A DNA stretch of 64,000 bases, taken from NCBI RefSeq assembly GCF_028765165.1, contig NZ_JARADB010000003.1, forward strand, positions 186,001-250,000, read 5' to 3'. The notes beneath the pieces are model-generated. The model worked only from the letters and a program-made list of their open reading frames with translations, was not told the DNA's origin and did no database searches. This document shows, piece by piece, positions 25,851 through 34,934 of the stretch. Positions within the stretch are counted from its first letter, which is position 1. Every line of letters starts with the position of its first letter. A program made the position numbers and the translations under genes. The DNA is from Paenibacillus sp. MAHUQ-63 (lineage in GTDB: Bacteria > Bacillota > Bacilli > Paenibacillales > NBRC-103111).

Positions 25851-26129
25851 CTATAAAGATTCCTTTTCGTGATGCTGATGGTCTGCAACAATGTTGGCGG
25901 CTTCCATTAACTCGCGCATGACATCGGATTGCAGCTGTGAATTGATGTACATCCCCTTGACGAACAGCGCCCCTTTCTCACTGGACGTGTACCTCGGCGG
26001 AATTTTGTTCAAAACCAAGGCGAGCATATCATCCTTGCATTTATGGCAATCGCACTTTAATTCGTAATTTTTCTGAAACTCCTCGAATAAATTGACAACA
26101 ATCGTCTCCATGGCGTTAAAGACAGGCAT
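25851..26129 (-). CDS. comFB: ComFB-family protein
   Basis: 92 residues from MPVFNAMETIVVNLFEEF; AGGAGA stands eight bases before this ATG, while the longer open frame upstream lacks a ribosome site. Contains the clustered cysteines CDCHKCKDDM (likely zinc site) and LVLNKIPPRYTSSEKGALF, typical of ComFB. In B. subtilis comFB lies in the comF late-competence operon between comFA and comFC; here it is alone with its own terminator. Some ComFB proteins bind cyclic dinucleotides; whether this one does cannot be told. Confidence 0.88.
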   Translation of the reverse strand: MPVFNAMETIVVNLFEEFQKNYELKCDCHKCKDDMLALVLNKIPPRYTSSEKGALFVKGMYINSQLQSDVMRELMEAANIVADHQHHEKESL

Positions 26130-26317
26130 CGGAGTTCTCTCCTTCTCTATATCAACTATTTGTCTATTATAACGTATAAACGCATGTATGTGTAATTCAA
26201 AAGTAGCGTCTTCCACAATCGCGGCAATATGGTATACTTTGGACTCAAACGCCGTTCGCGCTTCGAATGCTATACAGTTCAAAGTTCAAATTTCATGATG
26301 TTTAGGGGTTCGTTACC

Positions 26318-26833
26318 ATGCTGCAAAAAACACACAGTATTGCCGGCTGCATCTCGGCAGAAATCGTATTGGCTTATCAAGAGGTCAGCTTCTTCTCCTG
26401 GGACACCGCAGGAGCGCTTCTGCTCGGCTGTCTTGCGGGAACGCTGGCGGACGTCGACAAGCCGGGCTCCACCATGGCCAAGGTGCTGTTCCCGCTCTCC
26501 GCGCTGCTGCGGGTATTGAAGGTGCGGCACCGCACGCTGACCCACTCCATCGTATTCATGCTGCTGCTGATGATGGCAACGGTCGCCTTGCCTCCGCTCT
26601 ACTTCTGGGTATTCATCCTCGCCTATGCGTCTCACCCGCTCATCGACTTGCTGAATGAGCGCGGCATTCAGCTGTTCTGGCCGCTGCCGGCCAAAATTCG
26701 CCTGCTTCCCAAGTTTGCGGCCATCGACACAGGCTCCGTGGGTGAGACGATTTTCCGTTGGCTGCTGCTTGTGCTTTCCCTGCTCATTCCGTTTATGGTC
26801 TACGTGTTCCCTTACATTCGACCTGCTGCATAG
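26318..26833 (+). CDS. YdjM-type membrane-bound metal-dependent hydrolase
   Basis: 171 residues with four hydrophobic segments and conserved His/Asp motifs: MLQKTHSIAG (His 6), GTLADVDKPGS, HRTLTHS and ASHPLIDLLNERG. These match the YdjM/YfhP (DUF457) family of inner-membrane predicted metal-dependent hydrolases. Biological substrate is unknown. AGGGG lies nine bases before the ATG. Followed by a palindromic repeat element and a terminator. Confidence 0.87.
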   Translation: MLQKTHSIAGCISAEIVLAYQEVSFFSWDTAGALLLGCLAGTLADVDKPGSTMAKVLFPLSALLRVLKVRHRTLTHSIVFMLLLMMATVALPPLYFWVFILAYASHPLIDLLNERGIQLFWPLPAKIRLLPKFAAIDTGSVGETIFRWLLLVLSLLIPFMVYVFPYIRPAA

Positions 26834-26908
26834 CCGCTTGCGAGTCTTGGGACGCGCACGTAAACGACCAGAGCCGCTATTCCGTTGAAATGCGGCGGCT
26901 CAAATAAA

Positions 26909-26990
26909 ACGGACACCGTAGACGCTATTTGACCATTTGCGGGGCGGAAACGAGCCCCGAAGGTCAAATAACGATTTACTGGTGTCCGTT
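26909..26990. repeat. Palindromic intergenic element (ACGGACACC...GGTGTCCGT)
   Basis: Nested inverted repeats: ACGGACACC/GGTGTCCGT outside, TATTTGACC/GGTCAAATA inside and a GC-rich centre. Shares arms and layout (TAACGGACA, TTATTTG, cggggcg core) with the element at 50.7 kb, so it is one member of a dispersed non-coding repeat family. Confidence 0.75.
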
Positions 26991-27024
26991 AGCCCCTTCC
27001 GTTACCTGGGAAGGGGCTATTTTT
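26991..27024 (+). terminator. Terminator
   Basis: AGCCCCTTCC, loop GTTACCTG, GGAAGGGGCT, ATTTTT; ends the YdjM-like gene transcript after the palindromic element. Confidence 0.85.
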
Positions 27025-28775
27025 CATTGCATCGGAATGGATATTTTGAAACAGATCCATCCGTCTTCGACTGACACTTCGATCGTGCCTTTGTAATGCT
27101 CGATCCGCTCTTTCACAACCGACAGCCCCAAGCCTTGATGCTCGCCGCCGCCCTTCGTGCTGTAGCCGATCATGAACATTTGGTTGTAATCCTCCACTTG
27201 GAAATCCGGCTGCACCGGGTTCGACACGGAGATGATCACATGATTGGACTCCGACCAACCGTTCACGATCACTTCCCGCTCATCCAACGGGAATTTGTTG
27301 ACCTCATCGAACGCATTATCAATCAGGTTCCCGATAATTTTCACGATATCCACCGATTTGACCCCAAGGGATAATCCTTCCAAACCGGTGAATTCGTAAT
27401 GGAAGTCAATCTTGGTACGCATCGCAAGCGTAAACTTGGCTTGAATGAGCGCTGCAATCGCCGGATGACCGATGCGGATAATGTCGTTCACTTCATTAAT
27501 TTCGGCAAGCAATTCTTTCATATAACGCATCTGGTCTTCCTTCTTGCCATTCGCCAGAAGAGCGTACATCGTCTGTACATGGTTCAAGAAATCGTGCCGC
27601 TGGCTGCGAATCGTCGCGAACATCAGATCGACATTTTGAATATACATCTCCTGAGTTGTTTGAACGGCTGTTTCCCGGCTCTTGGTTACGAATCTGAAAA
27701 CGACATACATGAAGACAACGGAGAACACAGTCAACAGAATGACGAGCAGCAAGAGCTGGACAAGCTGTTTATTCAGAGTCTGCTGAATCGATTGATAGTC
27801 GGAGACGATTGTGATCACATAAGGGACTTCCCGCTGCACTTCGGTTAGCTTTTGTTTGACGGGAACATATACGAAAGTCTTCAGGATCGGCTTGCCGTTC
27901 CATTGATCGACAACGCTGACAGGCGCATTATTGGCAATCGCTTCATTGTAATGCTTCAGATCTTGATCGCTCTTGATATTATAGGAGCCGAAAAGCAGCG
28001 GCCGGTCGTAGACCGAGATGAAGGCCGTGCCGTCGCTGCCTTTGTACTCGATTGGCTTCGTGCCGAACGTTTTCCCGTTGAGTCCGGAAATTTCCAAAAT
28101 GTCGGGATTCGCAGCGACCGTTTTCTTGACAATCGTATCCGCTCCGACAATCTCTTTGAACCTTTGAATTTTGGCGGCGTTCACGAATACGCAAATGATA
28201 TAATTCGTCGTACCGTCATAGAAATAGCCGAATTTGGAGACGTTGCTTGAGCCTGAGGCCGGAACCTCGTAAATGCCCGACCAGAAATTCGGCAGCTTCT
28301 GTCCCTCGGGAATGGTCACATGATGATTGGTCATTAATTGGTCGAACGCCGTAAACCAATAACCGAAAGGAATGGTGCTTGTAATTTGCAGCTCCTTGGG
28401 CTCCGATGACTTGCCTATCATGATATCGTTGCCGTTGCCGTTTCGCTTCATCAATGAAAAGCCGTCAACACCCGCCTGCTTGGCAAGCTGAACCAATTGC
28501 TCATTGCTCACATTATCGATATTCGGATCGAGCCTGCTGGCCGCGAACAACGCAACCGAACGGAGGTTCTCGCCAATTAAATCCTCGACGAAGAAAGAGC
28601 CTTCCTCCGACTGCTCAATGGACGTTCGAATCTGGTTCGCCGTCGACTCCATCCGCTCCGAAAGCGCTTGCGTTAATAGAGACTTCGTATACCAATAATA
28701 AGAAGAGTTATTCGTTACCAAAAGTAAAATGACAATTATAAAAGTAATAGAAATGACTTTGGAGTTGATTCTCAT
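27024..28775 (-). CDS. Orphan Spo0B/DcuS-type sensor histidine kinase
   Basis: 583 residues. Membrane segments at about 8-28 and 342-365 flank a 300-residue extracytoplasmic sensor (dCache-like) that may bind a small molecule. The kinase core has a Spo0B_a-type helix with phospho-His in RSQRHDFLNHVQTMYALL and HATPase motifs NLIDNAFDEV and GGGEHQGLGLSVV, as in CitA/DcuS-like kinases. No response regulator lies beside it, unlike most family members, so the partner is elsewhere. Ribosome site is poor. Divergent from the SDR gene. Confidence 0.87.
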   Translation of the reverse strand: MRINSKVISITFIIVILLLVTNNSSYYWYTKSLLTQALSERMESTANQIRTSIEQSEEGSFFVEDLIGENLRSVALFAASRLDPNIDNVSNEQLVQLAKQAGVDGFSLMKRNGNGNDIMIGKSSEPKELQITSTIPFGYWFTAFDQLMTNHHVTIPEGQKLPNFWSGIYEVPASGSSNVSKFGYFYDGTTNYIICVFVNAAKIQRFKEIVGADTIVKKTVAANPDILEISGLNGKTFGTKPIEYKGSDGTAFISVYDRPLLFGSYNIKSDQDLKHYNEAIANNAPVSVVDQWNGKPILKTFVYVPVKQKLTEVQREVPYVITIVSDYQSIQQTLNKQLVQLLLLVILLTVFSVVFMYVVFRFVTKSRETAVQTTQEMYIQNVDLMFATIRSQRHDFLNHVQTMYALLANGKKEDQMRYMKELLAEINEVNDIIRIGHPAIAALIQAKFTLAMRTKIDFHYEFTGLEGLSLGVKSVDIVKIIGNLIDNAFDEVNKFPLDEREVIVNGWSESNHVIISVSNPVQPDFQVEDYNQMFMIGYSTKGGGEHQGLGLSVVKERIEHYKGTIEVSVEDGWICFKISIPMQ

Positions 28776-28988
28776 GAAGTTTTCACACTTTCTGTATGGT
28801 GTAAAATGGATATTACAACCTTAATAATATGTAATCTGCTTTTTTTCGACATATTCCGAAAAATATCTCCCTTTCAGTAGTATAGTAGGATAAGAAAGTG
28901 TTGTCTATCTATTAATGTACAGACAATCGAACCTTTGGTAAGATAGGGAAAAATGGCAACAAACAAGCCGATTGGGAGAATTTAAAAT

Positions 28989-29765
28989 ATGACAAAAACT
29001 GCACTTATCACCGGAGCTTCCTCCGGCATCGGCGAAGTGTTCGCCAGGCAGCTTGCCCGCCAAGGACACAGACTCATTCTGGTTGCCCGGTCCAAAGCCA
29101 AATTGGACAAGCTGGCAGCCGAGCTGTCCGGCACCTACCGGATCGAGGTAGACGTCATTACCGCGGATTTGAGTGAAATGCATGCAGCTCTAACCATCTA
29201 TGAACGAACGGAACAGCTTGGCGTTCATGTCGATCTCCTGATCAACAATGCAGGGTCTGGACTGAGCGGTGAATTTCTAAGCCATTCTGCGGAGCAATAC
29301 CTTCAGCAGATTGCGCTGAATATTACAGCGGTCGTCGAGCTGACCCATCTCTATTTGCCGCGTATGGTGGCGAAGGGCGAGGGCACCATTATTAATCTGG
29401 CTTCCTTGCTTTCTTTCTTCCCCTTCCCATATTGCTCCGTTTACAGCGCGACCAAAGCTTTCGTGCTTTCTTTCACCGAATCGCTATGGGAGGAATACCG
29501 GCATAAAGGCATTAAACTGCTGGCGCTCTGCCCGGGGCCGACAGACACCCCTTTTTTCGATACGGCCAAAGATGTGGAAACGAACAACAAAAGAACGCCG
29601 CAGCAGGTCGTCACGACCGCGCTGAAAGCGCTCGAGCGCAATAAAACCTACGTTATCGACGGAAGTGCCAACAAGCTGAACGCGTTCCTTAGCCGCATTC
29701 TCTCCAGGAAAGCTATTGTCACCCTGTTCGGCAGCGTCATCCGCAAATCAATGGCGTCCAAATAA
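28989..29765 (+). CDS. Short-chain dehydrogenase/reductase
   Basis: 258 residues, classical SDR of the DltE/COG0300 group: cofactor loop TGASSGIG, NNAG, catalytic Ser in NLASLLSF and YSATK (Tyr and Lys). VARSKAKLDKLAAEL after strand 2 carries a basic residue, suggesting NADPH. Substrate unknown; often lipid or ketone. Single gene followed by a strong terminator. Confidence 0.9.
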   Translation: MTKTALITGASSGIGEVFARQLARQGHRLILVARSKAKLDKLAAELSGTYRIEVDVITADLSEMHAALTIYERTEQLGVHVDLLINNAGSGLSGEFLSHSAEQYLQQIALNITAVVELTHLYLPRMVAKGEGTIINLASLLSFFPFPYCSVYSATKAFVLSFTESLWEEYRHKGIKLLALCPGPTDTPFFDTAKDVETNNKRTPQQVVTTALKALERNKTYVIDGSANKLNAFLSRILSRKAIVTLFGSVIRKSMASK

Positions 29766-29815
29766 AGGCAAGCAGCCCCAATCCGCATACGGGATCGGGG
29801 CTGCTTGCCTTTTAT
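29766..29815. terminator. Bidirectional terminator
   Basis: AAGGCAAGCAGCCCC ... GGGGCTGCTTGCCTT followed by TTATTT, between convergent genes. Confidence 0.92.
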
Positions 29816-31804
29816 TTATTCGACGATCAGGTTGATGCTATTTTTCCAAACGATGCGCTCACCGATGCGGATCACGACGCTGACAGGATGTGTTCCCGCA
29901 GCAAACGGTCTGGATGCCTTCAAACTGTACAACGTCACAGAGGATTCCGATTTGGGCTGATTGACAACACCTTGGTTCTCGGCGGTATGCTGGGCTCCTC
30001 CGCGGTCGCCATTCACTTCAATCGTCATCTGAAGCGGCAGCTGTCCGTCTTCGTAATCTTCCCGGCTGGTCCAGTCTTCGACGAACGCCTGCAGCTCCAA
30101 CCTTCCGCTTGCCGCCCGGGACGGCAGCTGATCCAGCTTCACCGAATACACCTTCTCGAATAACGTATATTCGTTGCCGGCAAACACTTGGGTCAACCCC
30201 AGTAAGCTCTTGACATCCTTAAGATTCAAATAAAGGTTCTGGCCGATTCGCCGGACCGGCTCCGACAGCGGAACCGAATCCCCCTTGTCGCCTTTCCAAT
30301 GAACCACCGCGGTGGCTGCGCCTTTCTGCAAATCGATCGCATAGTCGTTTTTGGCCAGCGATAGTCCATCGCTGCCTGCTGCCGAACTCAGTTTGTATTG
30401 GAACTTCTCGGCGAGCAGGTTGGCATTCAAGTAGGACTCACCCTTCTCCGTGTAACCGATGCGCTCGCCGGAGTACAGCTGCAAGCCGTCTTGGCCAACC
30501 GGCGCTATGCCGAACCCGTTCGTATTCCATTTGGCCAGCTGAACAACCGTTTGTGAGCTTTGATCCCAGATTTGGTCCTGCGACCCGCTCCAGAACGGAA
30601 TCCAACCCGTCCGGTTATCAACCTGAACCTTCAGCCACATAGAGCCTCCGTTCGGCGGATTCCAAGCTTCCGTCACTTGTACGGTCTGATTACGCAGCAG
30701 CAAAGACGTATCGTTAAACTGCACCTCCGGGAAACGCTGAAGCTCCTTGGCGTCTGTAATAGCCAATTTCCATCGAACGGGAACGGCTCCCTCCGGATCT
30801 CCAATCAGCTTGTTGATCCATCCTGTCCCCTTGGACGTACGCACATGATACCAAGTGCTGTAGTGCCATAATTCGTAGGGGCCTCTTCCCCCCCACAAGG
30901 GTTCGGTTATTTTCTCAAAAGCCGTGACCGTTTCATTCTCCAGAACGGCTTCTTCCTCCTGCAGTCCGCCCCATGCCGTCTTGAACAGCGGTGTTCGCCG
31001 CGTAATCTTCAAGGTGTCGTCAGCGCTCAAGATTGGCAAGCCTCTATCGCGCGTCCACGTTGTTCCTTTATCCGTTTGTACTTCGAAAGCACGATCGTAA
31101 ATCGTGGTGAACTCCCGTACGATCTGGAATTGGCCTCTAGCTGGCTGCGACCAATCCGTTTGCTTCCCCTCCACTCCCATGGCTGTTGCCAGCTCGTTGT
31201 TCAGCGGAAGGGCCCCATAATATGCTTTGCGCTGCACGTTCTCTACGGTTCCGATACGACTGACCGGAATATGCGCCCATAGATCGCCAAGCCAAGTCGT
31301 ATGTATCTTGATCCATGCCTTGCTGTCAGGATCATTCGTATAGAACCATCGTTCTTCCGCCCCTGCGACCTCTACCTCTTGCGGTGCCAGCGCTGTAACC
31401 GCTCCGCCCTTCGTGCTTTGGCTGCGGTACAGAGGCGTCTCCTCCAGGAGGACAATTCGCGGCGGCGGTGCTATATCGATTTCCCAAGGCTTCGGCTTAA
31501 TCCACTTGGGGCCGTACATCGTCTCGATCTTCCATATCGCCTCGCCGATCGACCAGCCGCTCTCGGTCTCCAGCACCTTCACCGTCTGCGGGGCGAACGA
31601 CCCCTCCGGTTCCACATCCTCTCTTCTTACGTCGGATTGCCCGTAATAAGGCGTATCGGCCAACAACTCGATGGCGGCAGGAAGCCGAAGACCATCCGGT
31701 GCATAGCTGCCATAAATAACGTCGGCGCTTGCTGCCTGCAGTACGCTGCCGGCTAAACCTAGCGCAGCTGCGAGCATCGCGAATACGATTTTGCCCTGTT
31801 TCAT
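29816..31804 (-). CDS. Large secreted SH3-like repeat protein of unknown function
   Basis: About 662 residues with a signal peptide (KQGKIVFAMLAAALGLAGSV, cut near QAASA). The mature part has several repeats of an SH3b/GW-like pattern, each with an ETPLYRSQS- or RTPLFKT-type strand and a closing W.KI/GWI (for example SKAWIKIHTTWLGDL, GTGWINKL, NRTGWIPFW), then a copper-amine-oxidase N-like part (GQNLYLNLKDVKSLLGLTQV) and a C-terminal beta-domain ending VIRIGERIVWKNSINLIVE. No catalytic motif is seen, so a wall-binding or matrix role is likely. I chose the ATG six bases after GGAG; longer in-frame starts exist. Confidence 0.7.
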   Translation of the reverse strand: MKQGKIVFAMLAAALGLAGSVLQAASADVIYGSYAPDGLRLPAAIELLADTPYYGQSDVRREDVEPEGSFAPQTVKVLETESGWSIGEAIWKIETMYGPKWIKPKPWEIDIAPPPRIVLLEETPLYRSQSTKGGAVTALAPQEVEVAGAEERWFYTNDPDSKAWIKIHTTWLGDLWAHIPVSRIGTVENVQRKAYYGALPLNNELATAMGVEGKQTDWSQPARGQFQIVREFTTIYDRAFEVQTDKGTTWTRDRGLPILSADDTLKITRRTPLFKTAWGGLQEEEAVLENETVTAFEKITEPLWGGRGPYELWHYSTWYHVRTSKGTGWINKLIGDPEGAVPVRWKLAITDAKELQRFPEVQFNDTSLLLRNQTVQVTEAWNPPNGGSMWLKVQVDNRTGWIPFWSGSQDQIWDQSSQTVVQLAKWNTNGFGIAPVGQDGLQLYSGERIGYTEKGESYLNANLLAEKFQYKLSSAAGSDGLSLAKNDYAIDLQKGAATAVVHWKGDKGDSVPLSEPVRRIGQNLYLNLKDVKSLLGLTQVFAGNEYTLFEKVYSVKLDQLPSRAASGRLELQAFVEDWTSREDYEDGQLPLQMTIEVNGDRGGAQHTAENQGVVNQPKSESSVTLYSLKASRPFAAGTHPVSVVIRIGERIVWKNSINLIVE

Positions 31805-31897
31805 CATTAGCTCCAATCCCTTCCGCATGAAGTTTAAGGAAAAACCTTCCAATCAATAAGACGTCTCACACGCCAAAAAGTTGCTTCGTCCCTTCAC

Positions 31898-31926
31898 TTT
31901 ACTTGCTCCCTCTACTTTAGTACTAT
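31898..31926 (+). promoter_or_regulatory. Probable greA promoter
   Basis: TTTACT, 17 bases, TACTAT, about 35 bases before the greA start. Confidence 0.45.
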
Positions 31927-31960
31927 TATCTAATATCGAATACATGAGGAGCTGTAATAA

Positions 31961-32431
31961 ATGTCCAATGACGAGGTCATTCTAACGCCGCAAGGGCTGC
32001 GCGACTTGGAGAACGAGCTTGAAGAGCTGAAAACCGTAAAGCGCAAGGAGCTGGCTGCCCGTATCAAAACGGCTATTTCCTACGGAGATTTGAAAGAGAA
32101 CAGCGAGTACCATTCCGCCAAGGAAGAGCAAGGTTTCATGGAAACCCGCATTCTGACTATCGAAAGAATGCTGAAGAAAGCGCGGGTCGTTACGAATCTC
32201 GATAACTCCAAGGTTCAAGTCGGTTCCACCGTCGTTCTTAACGATGTGGAATTTGCCGAGAAAATTGAGTATAAAGTCGTCGGATCCTCCGAAGCCAATG
32301 TGAACGAGAACAAAATTTCCTACGAAAGCCCGCTAGGCGTCTCACTGATGGGCAAATCGGTAGGCGATACGATTCTGGTGAATGCTCCGATGGGAGTCAT
32401 CACATATGAATTGTTGGAAATCCGCGTATAA
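31961..32431 (+). CDS. greA: Transcription elongation factor GreA
   Basis: 156 residues, normal GreA length. N-terminal coiled coil (GLRDLENELEELKTVKRKEL) with the acidic tip in YGDLKENSEYHSAKEEQGFM, whose Asp/Glu side chains chelate Mg in the RNA polymerase secondary channel; C-terminal FKBP-like domain with ESPLGVSLMGKSVGDTI. Rescues backtracked polymerase by stimulating RNA cleavage. Single gene with GAGGAG ribosome site and its own terminator. Confidence 0.97.
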   Translation: MSNDEVILTPQGLRDLENELEELKTVKRKELAARIKTAISYGDLKENSEYHSAKEEQGFMETRILTIERMLKKARVVTNLDNSKVQVGSTVVLNDVEFAEKIEYKVVGSSEANVNENKISYESPLGVSLMGKSVGDTILVNAPMGVITYELLEIRV

Positions 32432-32435
32432 AATC

Positions 32436-32478
32436 AAAAAGCATTGTCCATGCAGCTCTGCATGACAATGCTTTTTCT
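32436..32478. terminator. Bidirectional terminator
   Basis: AAAAGCATTGTC ... GACAATGCTTTTT between greA and the convergent racemase gene. Confidence 0.9.
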
Positions 32479-32482
32479 CTTC

Positions 32483-33259
32483 TTAGGCACCGGTGACGTT
32501 GAACAGCTCCAGCGCCCTTCTCATGTTATCCGTATAAACCGGATCCTCCGAGGAGCACATCCATTTCAGGTCTGACCGTCCTGTACCCGTCAGTTCATTG
32601 CGGTCACGCAAAATTTGTACGAGCCGGTTCACCGTTCCTGCGCTTCCGTCTACAATTTGTATATGTTCAGGCAGTATTTGTTTTAACACTTTGCGGAAAA
32701 ATGGAAAATGCGTGCATCCTAGAACGAGAGTACCATAGGTGCTCAAATCAAAGCCTTCCAGGCGGGAATGAAAATAATCGATAATTTGCGGTCCGTCAAC
32801 CTGTAATTGTTCGCAAAACTCCACCAATTCCGGCATCGGCAGCGAATCCACAGCCCCCATGTCATCTATGCGGGAAACAAGCTCGCGGTATTTGGACTGC
32901 TTCAGCGTGAGCGGCGTGGCCAATACGAGTACACGTTTGCCTGTTGAGCGGTTCATCTCGAGTGCAGGCTTGACGGCAGGCTCCATGCCGATAATCGGCA
33001 TGTCGTAGCTTTTCCTCAACTCGGCGATGGCGATGCTGGTTGCGGTGTTGCAAGCGATGACGAGGGCGCTCACCCCTTCCGAGCAAATCGATTCCACCGC
33101 TTTGGTCACAAAGCCGAGGACTTCATCTTTGGTTTTCGTCCCGTAAGGCACATGGAGGGTATCCGCATAATACAGAAAATCTTCATTCGGCAGCTGCTTC
33201 ATCGCTTCGTGCAGCACGGATATGCCGCCTATTCCTGAGTCAAAAAATGCTATTCTCAT
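32483..33259 (-). CDS. murI: Glutamate racemase
   Basis: 258 residues. Catalytic motifs FFDSGIGGISVL (Asp), VIACNTATS (first Cys) and VLGCTHFPF (second Cys) are intact. Makes D-glutamate for peptidoglycan in the cytoplasm. TAGGGTG stands seven or eight bases before the ATG. Follows a HAD phosphatase gene by 31 bases and probably shares its transcript. Confidence 0.96.
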   Translation of the reverse strand: MRIAFFDSGIGGISVLHEAMKQLPNEDFLYYADTLHVPYGTKTKDEVLGFVTKAVESICSEGVSALVIACNTATSIAIAELRKSYDMPIIGMEPAVKPALEMNRSTGKRVLVLATPLTLKQSKYRELVSRIDDMGAVDSLPMPELVEFCEQLQVDGPQIIDYFHSRLEGFDLSTYGTLVLGCTHFPFFRKVLKQILPEHIQIVDGSAGTVNRLVQILRDRNELTGTGRSDLKWMCSSEDPVYTDNMRRALELFNVTGA

Positions 33260-33290
33260 GTGTATTCACCCTAATCTTGTTCTATCGCGA

Positions 33291-34061
33291 CTAGAGCAGT
33301 CCTGCTGCAACCAGTCCGTTGCGTATGCCGTCTTCATCTACATGCGTGGTAACATGATCGGCGTAAGGCAGTAAATCTTGGTGCGAATTCCCCATGGCAA
33401 TCCCCATCCCGACATAGGCAAGCATCTCCATATCATTCAACCCGTCGCCGAAGGCAACCGCTTCTTCCGGCTTGAGGCCGACCAGCTCCAGAAGCGCAGC
33501 GATCCCTTGAGCTTTGGAGCCGCCTGCAGGCAGCACGTCCATCGCATGCTTGTGCCAGCGAATCAGCTTAAACTCCGATTGAAGCTCCTCGTACAGGTGT
33601 TCATCCGTATCTTCGCAGTGGAGGAAAATTTGGTAAATATCGTTCGTTTGCCAGAAGTGCGGATCATAGCCGGGCAAATCCACTTTCAAGGATGAAACGG
33701 AGCTTGTTACGAATGGATGATCCTCGGTATCCGTGAAGAACTGGTGCTCGCCTTCAAACACCAAGGAATGCTGGTATTTGGCCGCAAGCTTTACTAGATT
33801 TTCAATGCTGCTTTTGGCGATAACGCGCCGGTAAAGCGGCTCGCCCCGGTAAACGGCATAACCGCCGTTCAAACAAACGTACGAATCGATGCCCAGTTGT
33901 TCAGCCAGCGGCTTGATGAAATAAGGAGCTCGTCCTGTAGCAATGACCGGCTCGATGCCCTGCTGCTTTAATTGATGAATCGCTGTCACCGTAGAGGCAG
34001 GAACTTGCTTCTCCTCGTTCACGAGGGTACCGTCGATATCGAAAAATACAATTTTGTACAC
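33291..34061 (-). CDS. Cof-type HAD phosphatase
   Basis: 256 residues starting at GTG (AAGGAG nine bases upstream); a longer in-frame ATG has no ribosome site. HAD motif I FFDIDGTLVNEE (nucleophile Asp), motif II VIATGRAP, and motif IV AFGDGLNDMEML, with a C2-type cap between them. Cof-like enzymes dephosphorylate sugar phosphates, FMN or PLP; specificity unknown. Same operon as murI. Confidence 0.92.
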   Translation of the reverse strand: MYKIVFFDIDGTLVNEEKQVPASTVTAIHQLKQQGIEPVIATGRAPYFIKPLAEQLGIDSYVCLNGGYAVYRGEPLYRRVIAKSSIENLVKLAAKYQHSLVFEGEHQFFTDTEDHPFVTSSVSSLKVDLPGYDPHFWQTNDIYQIFLHCEDTDEHLYEELQSEFKLIRWHKHAMDVLPAGGSKAQGIAALLELVGLKPEEAVAFGDGLNDMEMLAYVGMGIAMGNSHQDLLPYADHVTTHVDEDGIRNGLVAAGLL

Positions 34062-34151
34062 AGTCTGGGTCTCCTTTGCTTGCGGAGGCAGCTCATGCTG
34101 CCCGCCTTCTCTCTTTCTCTCATTAAACAACAAATAGAGAGAAAAAACAAA

Positions 34152-34179
34152 GAAAAAGAGAATCCCCTCGGCTTCTCTC
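34152..34179 (-). terminator. Terminator of the clpP-like gene
   Basis: Minus-strand AGAGAA, loop, TTCTCT followed by TTTTC; moderate stem just past the stop codon. Confidence 0.6.
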
Positions 34180-34187
34180 CCTGCTTC

Positions 34188-34718
34188 TTATACGATTTCG
34201 TCGATAATTCCATGCGTCAAGGCTTCTTCCGGACTCATGTACCAATTCCGCTGATGCTCCTGAATTTTGAACAGCTCGTCTGGACTCAGCTTCGTTCTGG
34301 ACAGCAGGAACTCGTCATAGATGTTCTGCAGTCTTTGCGTCTCGTCCACCCGATTCTTCAAATGCTCCAAATTCCCGTCCAAATGCGTGGAAACCGCATG
34401 GTACATCAGCGTGCTTAACCTGCCAGCGTATCTTTTGTGGCCGCTTACTGCGATCAATAGGCTCATGCTGGCCGCAAGTCCATACACGTATGTATGAACC
34501 GGCGTTTTACTGTTCTCAATGACATTGATCAGTCCTAGTCCGTCGTAGACGCTGCCACCGTTGCTGTTGATGATGACGTCGATCGGGACCCGTTTGAAGT
34601 CTTTTTCCTTTTTATCTTTGTCGTCGTCGAACTGATTGATTTTCATAATTTGCTCGACGATGGTTTTCACAGAGCTTTTGTTAATGCCATCGAATAGATA
34701 CAAGGTGCGGTCATTCAT
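34188..34718 (-). CDS. ClpP-like serine peptidase with Ser-His-Asn triad
   Basis: 176 residues, shorter than housekeeping ClpP (about 195). Catalytic Ser 84 in YGLAASMSLL and His 107 in LMYHAVS are present. The Asp of the triad, found in the RDxF/W stretch before the C-terminal SAEEA helix, is Asn 158 here (QRNWYMSPEEA). Listeria ClpP1 carries the same Asp-to-Asn change and is inactive alone but works in mixed rings with ClpP2. An acidic-basic insert (DDDKDKKEKDFKR) sits before the first core strand. Single gene, AGGAGG ribosome site. Likely a second, accessory ClpP; the main clpP must lie elsewhere. Confidence 0.85.
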   Translation of the reverse strand: MNDRTLYLFDGINKSSVKTIVEQIMKINQFDDDKDKKEKDFKRVPIDVIINSNGGSVYDGLGLINVIENSKTPVHTYVYGLAASMSLLIAVSGHKRYAGRLSTLMYHAVSTHLDGNLEHLKNRVDETQRLQNIYDEFLLSRTKLSPDELFKIQEHQRNWYMSPEEALTHGIIDEIV

Positions 34719-34884
34719 CGAGAAGCCTCCTGTCCGTATGGCCTAGTATTACGATAGTCTATTCCGGGCAGGTGATCTTTGTAACCTTTTTGTTTGTTTT
34801 TCCGATTTTTTTGGGCTTGCGGGGATGGTTTAAATTCCTAATACAAATACAAGCATTTTCTCACATCACAAAGTTGTAGTATTA

Positions 34885-34927
34885 CAAACAAGCCTTAAGC
34901 GGCAGCAAGTCTGGCTTCCGCTTAAGG
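34885..34927 (-). terminator. Terminator of the MASE-type histidine kinase gene
   Basis: CCTTAAGCGG ... CCGCTTAAGG followed on the minus strand by CTTGTTTGT. Confidence 0.75.
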
Positions 34928-34934
34928 CCTGTTT

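Noticed and set aside
34874-34887. TTGTA-GTAT-TACAA palindrome as a BlaI/MecI-like operator
   Set aside because: It is about 155 bases upstream of the clpP-like start, next to a terminator stem, with no BlaI/MecI regulator in view; probably chance.
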